Of a stretch of 64,000 nucleotides of DNA, positions 63,585 to 64,000 are shown piece by piece (position 1 is the first letter of the stretch; each line of letters begins with the position of its first letter). The position numbers were made by a program, and so were the translations under genes. The DNA comes from G963674665 sp964609625. Lineage in GTDB: Bacteria; Desulfobacterota; Desulfovibrionia; Desulfovibrionales; Desulfovibrionaceae. The stretch spans positions 1 to 64,000 of the forward strand of contig CAZSRS010000012.1 in assembly GCA_964609625.1 (NCBI GenBank), given 5' to 3'. A model generated the notes under the pieces. The model was not told where the DNA came from, ran no database searches, and saw only the letters and a program-made list of their open reading frames with translations.

Positions 63585-63630
63585 AGAGTTTTTTCGGTCA
63601 AAATCTCTCCCAAATATCTAATAAAACTCT
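63585..63630. repeat. inverted repeat upstream of the sigma-54-type promoter
   Basis: AGAGTTTT (63585-63592) and AAAACTCT (63623-63630), 8 bp perfect with 30 bases between. It sits 64-110 bases before the -24 element, where enhancer-binding activators of sigma-54 often bind. The sequence around it is AT-rich. Confidence 0.4.
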
Positions 63631-63693
63631 AGAAAAAAAATTTGCTTGCCTTGCCGAAGAGTTAGGAATCAGTGCTTAGGGAATTAGGAATCC

Positions 63694-63709
63694 TGGCATG
63701 GTCTTGGCA
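63694..63709 (+). promoter_or_regulatory. sigma-54-type (RpoN) promoter
   Basis: TGGCATGGTCTTGGCA, with GG at 63695-63696 and GC at 63707-63708, the required 12-base spacing. The consensus is TGGCACG-N4-TTGCW. The start site would be near 63720, 57 bases before the downstream ATG. Confidence 0.7.
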
Positions 63710-63776
63710 ACAAGGGGAGCGCTAGTGGTAAAACAGCCGTGCAGCAAGCGCGGTAGTAAACAAGGAGAGGAAGGCC

Positions 63777-64000
63777 ATGAAGAAGTTTGTTCTTATGATC
63801 CTGCTGGTCGCGTTGGTCGGTATCAGCAGCCTCGGCCTGGCGTTTGACGTACTGGTCAGCGTTCCGGACCACAACAGCGGACAGACCGATCAGTACCGCG
63901 TGGTGGAAATGCAGCCGGTATCCCAGGACACCACCGTGGCGACAGCCGCCCTGGACAAGACAACGGCCGCCGATGAGGCCATGATCGTCGAAAAGAACTG
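63777..64000 (+). CDS. exported small protein, C-terminus cut by window edge
   Basis: The first 74 codons of a secreted protein: MKKFVLMILLVALVGISS begins a clear signal peptide, and the mature part (AFDVLVSVPDHNSG onward) is polar. No family recognised. AAGGAGAGG stands before the ATG. The promoter at 63694-63709 is of the sigma-54 type. It diverges from clpV and the DUF3859-like gene; a link with type VI secretion is possible but only inferred from position. Confidence 0.75.
   Translation, partial: MKKFVLMILLVALVGISSLGLAFDVLVSVPDHNSGQTDQYRVVEMQPVSQDTTVATAALDKTTAADEAMIVEKN

Noticed and set aside
1..64000. CRISPR arrays, insertion sequences, prophage or integrase genes
   Set aside because: No regular repeat-spacer pattern, transposase, integrase or terminal inverted repeat pair was seen. 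Base composition is even apart from short promoter regions.

Overview
The window looks like chromosome from a GC-rich sulfate reducer of the Desulfovibrionales (former Deltaproteobacteria). This rests on gene content and order, not on a search. A cooA-cooS-cooC carbon monoxide module has a CX2C D-cluster motif. There is a selenocysteine tRNA, an ftsH-folP-cdaA-cdaR-glmM-galU run, an argFGH run, and several small exported proteins with no obvious family. Genes are closely packed on both strands. I see no insertion sequence, prophage, CRISPR array or rRNA.

Layout. 1-16.3 kb is housekeeping: dprA (cut by the left edge), a YbgF/CpoB-like lipoprotein, an 8-TM protein of unknown role, addAB, a 6-phosphofructokinase, an HD hydrolase, a PSP1/RicT-like protein, metG, a 54-residue lipoprotein candidate and a TPR protein. 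16.4-19.7 kb has a small-protein unit behind a sigma-28-type promoter, an RNase D-like exonuclease, and a fused acyltransferase that may make ornithine lipid. 20-23.8 kb is argF-argG-argH, ending against tRNA-Sec on the other strand. 24-33.7 kb carries ftsH, folP, the cyclic di-AMP synthase cdaA with cdaR, glmM, galU and priA. 33.7-40.2 kb on the minus strand holds phoH-pgpH-ybeY, an RqcH/NFACT gene and a dksA-like gene; PgpH is the likely cyclic di-AMP phosphodiesterase, so synthesis and breakdown are both here. 40.3-45.1 kb has a DUF364-type protein, two exported proteins, a family 4 glycosyltransferase and a divergent polysaccharide deacetylase.

45.2-60.1 kb is the signalling and CO region. 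Two large hybrid sensor kinases with periplasmic solute-binding domains (one NMT1-like, one SBP_bac_3-like) and a soluble kinase with four CBS domains surround cooA, cooS and cooC. A sodium:solute symporter-like gene follows. A perfect palindrome, TGTCGG-N4-CCGACA, is centred 41.5 bases before the predicted cooS start site, which is where a class II CooA activator should bind.

60.3-64 kb begins a type VI secretion neighbourhood: clpV/tssH, an exported protein, and a divergent exported protein cut by the right edge behind a well-spaced sigma-54-type promoter.

Starts were moved from the longest open frame where a Shine-Dalgarno sequence, signal peptide or promoter position argued for it; each entry says why.
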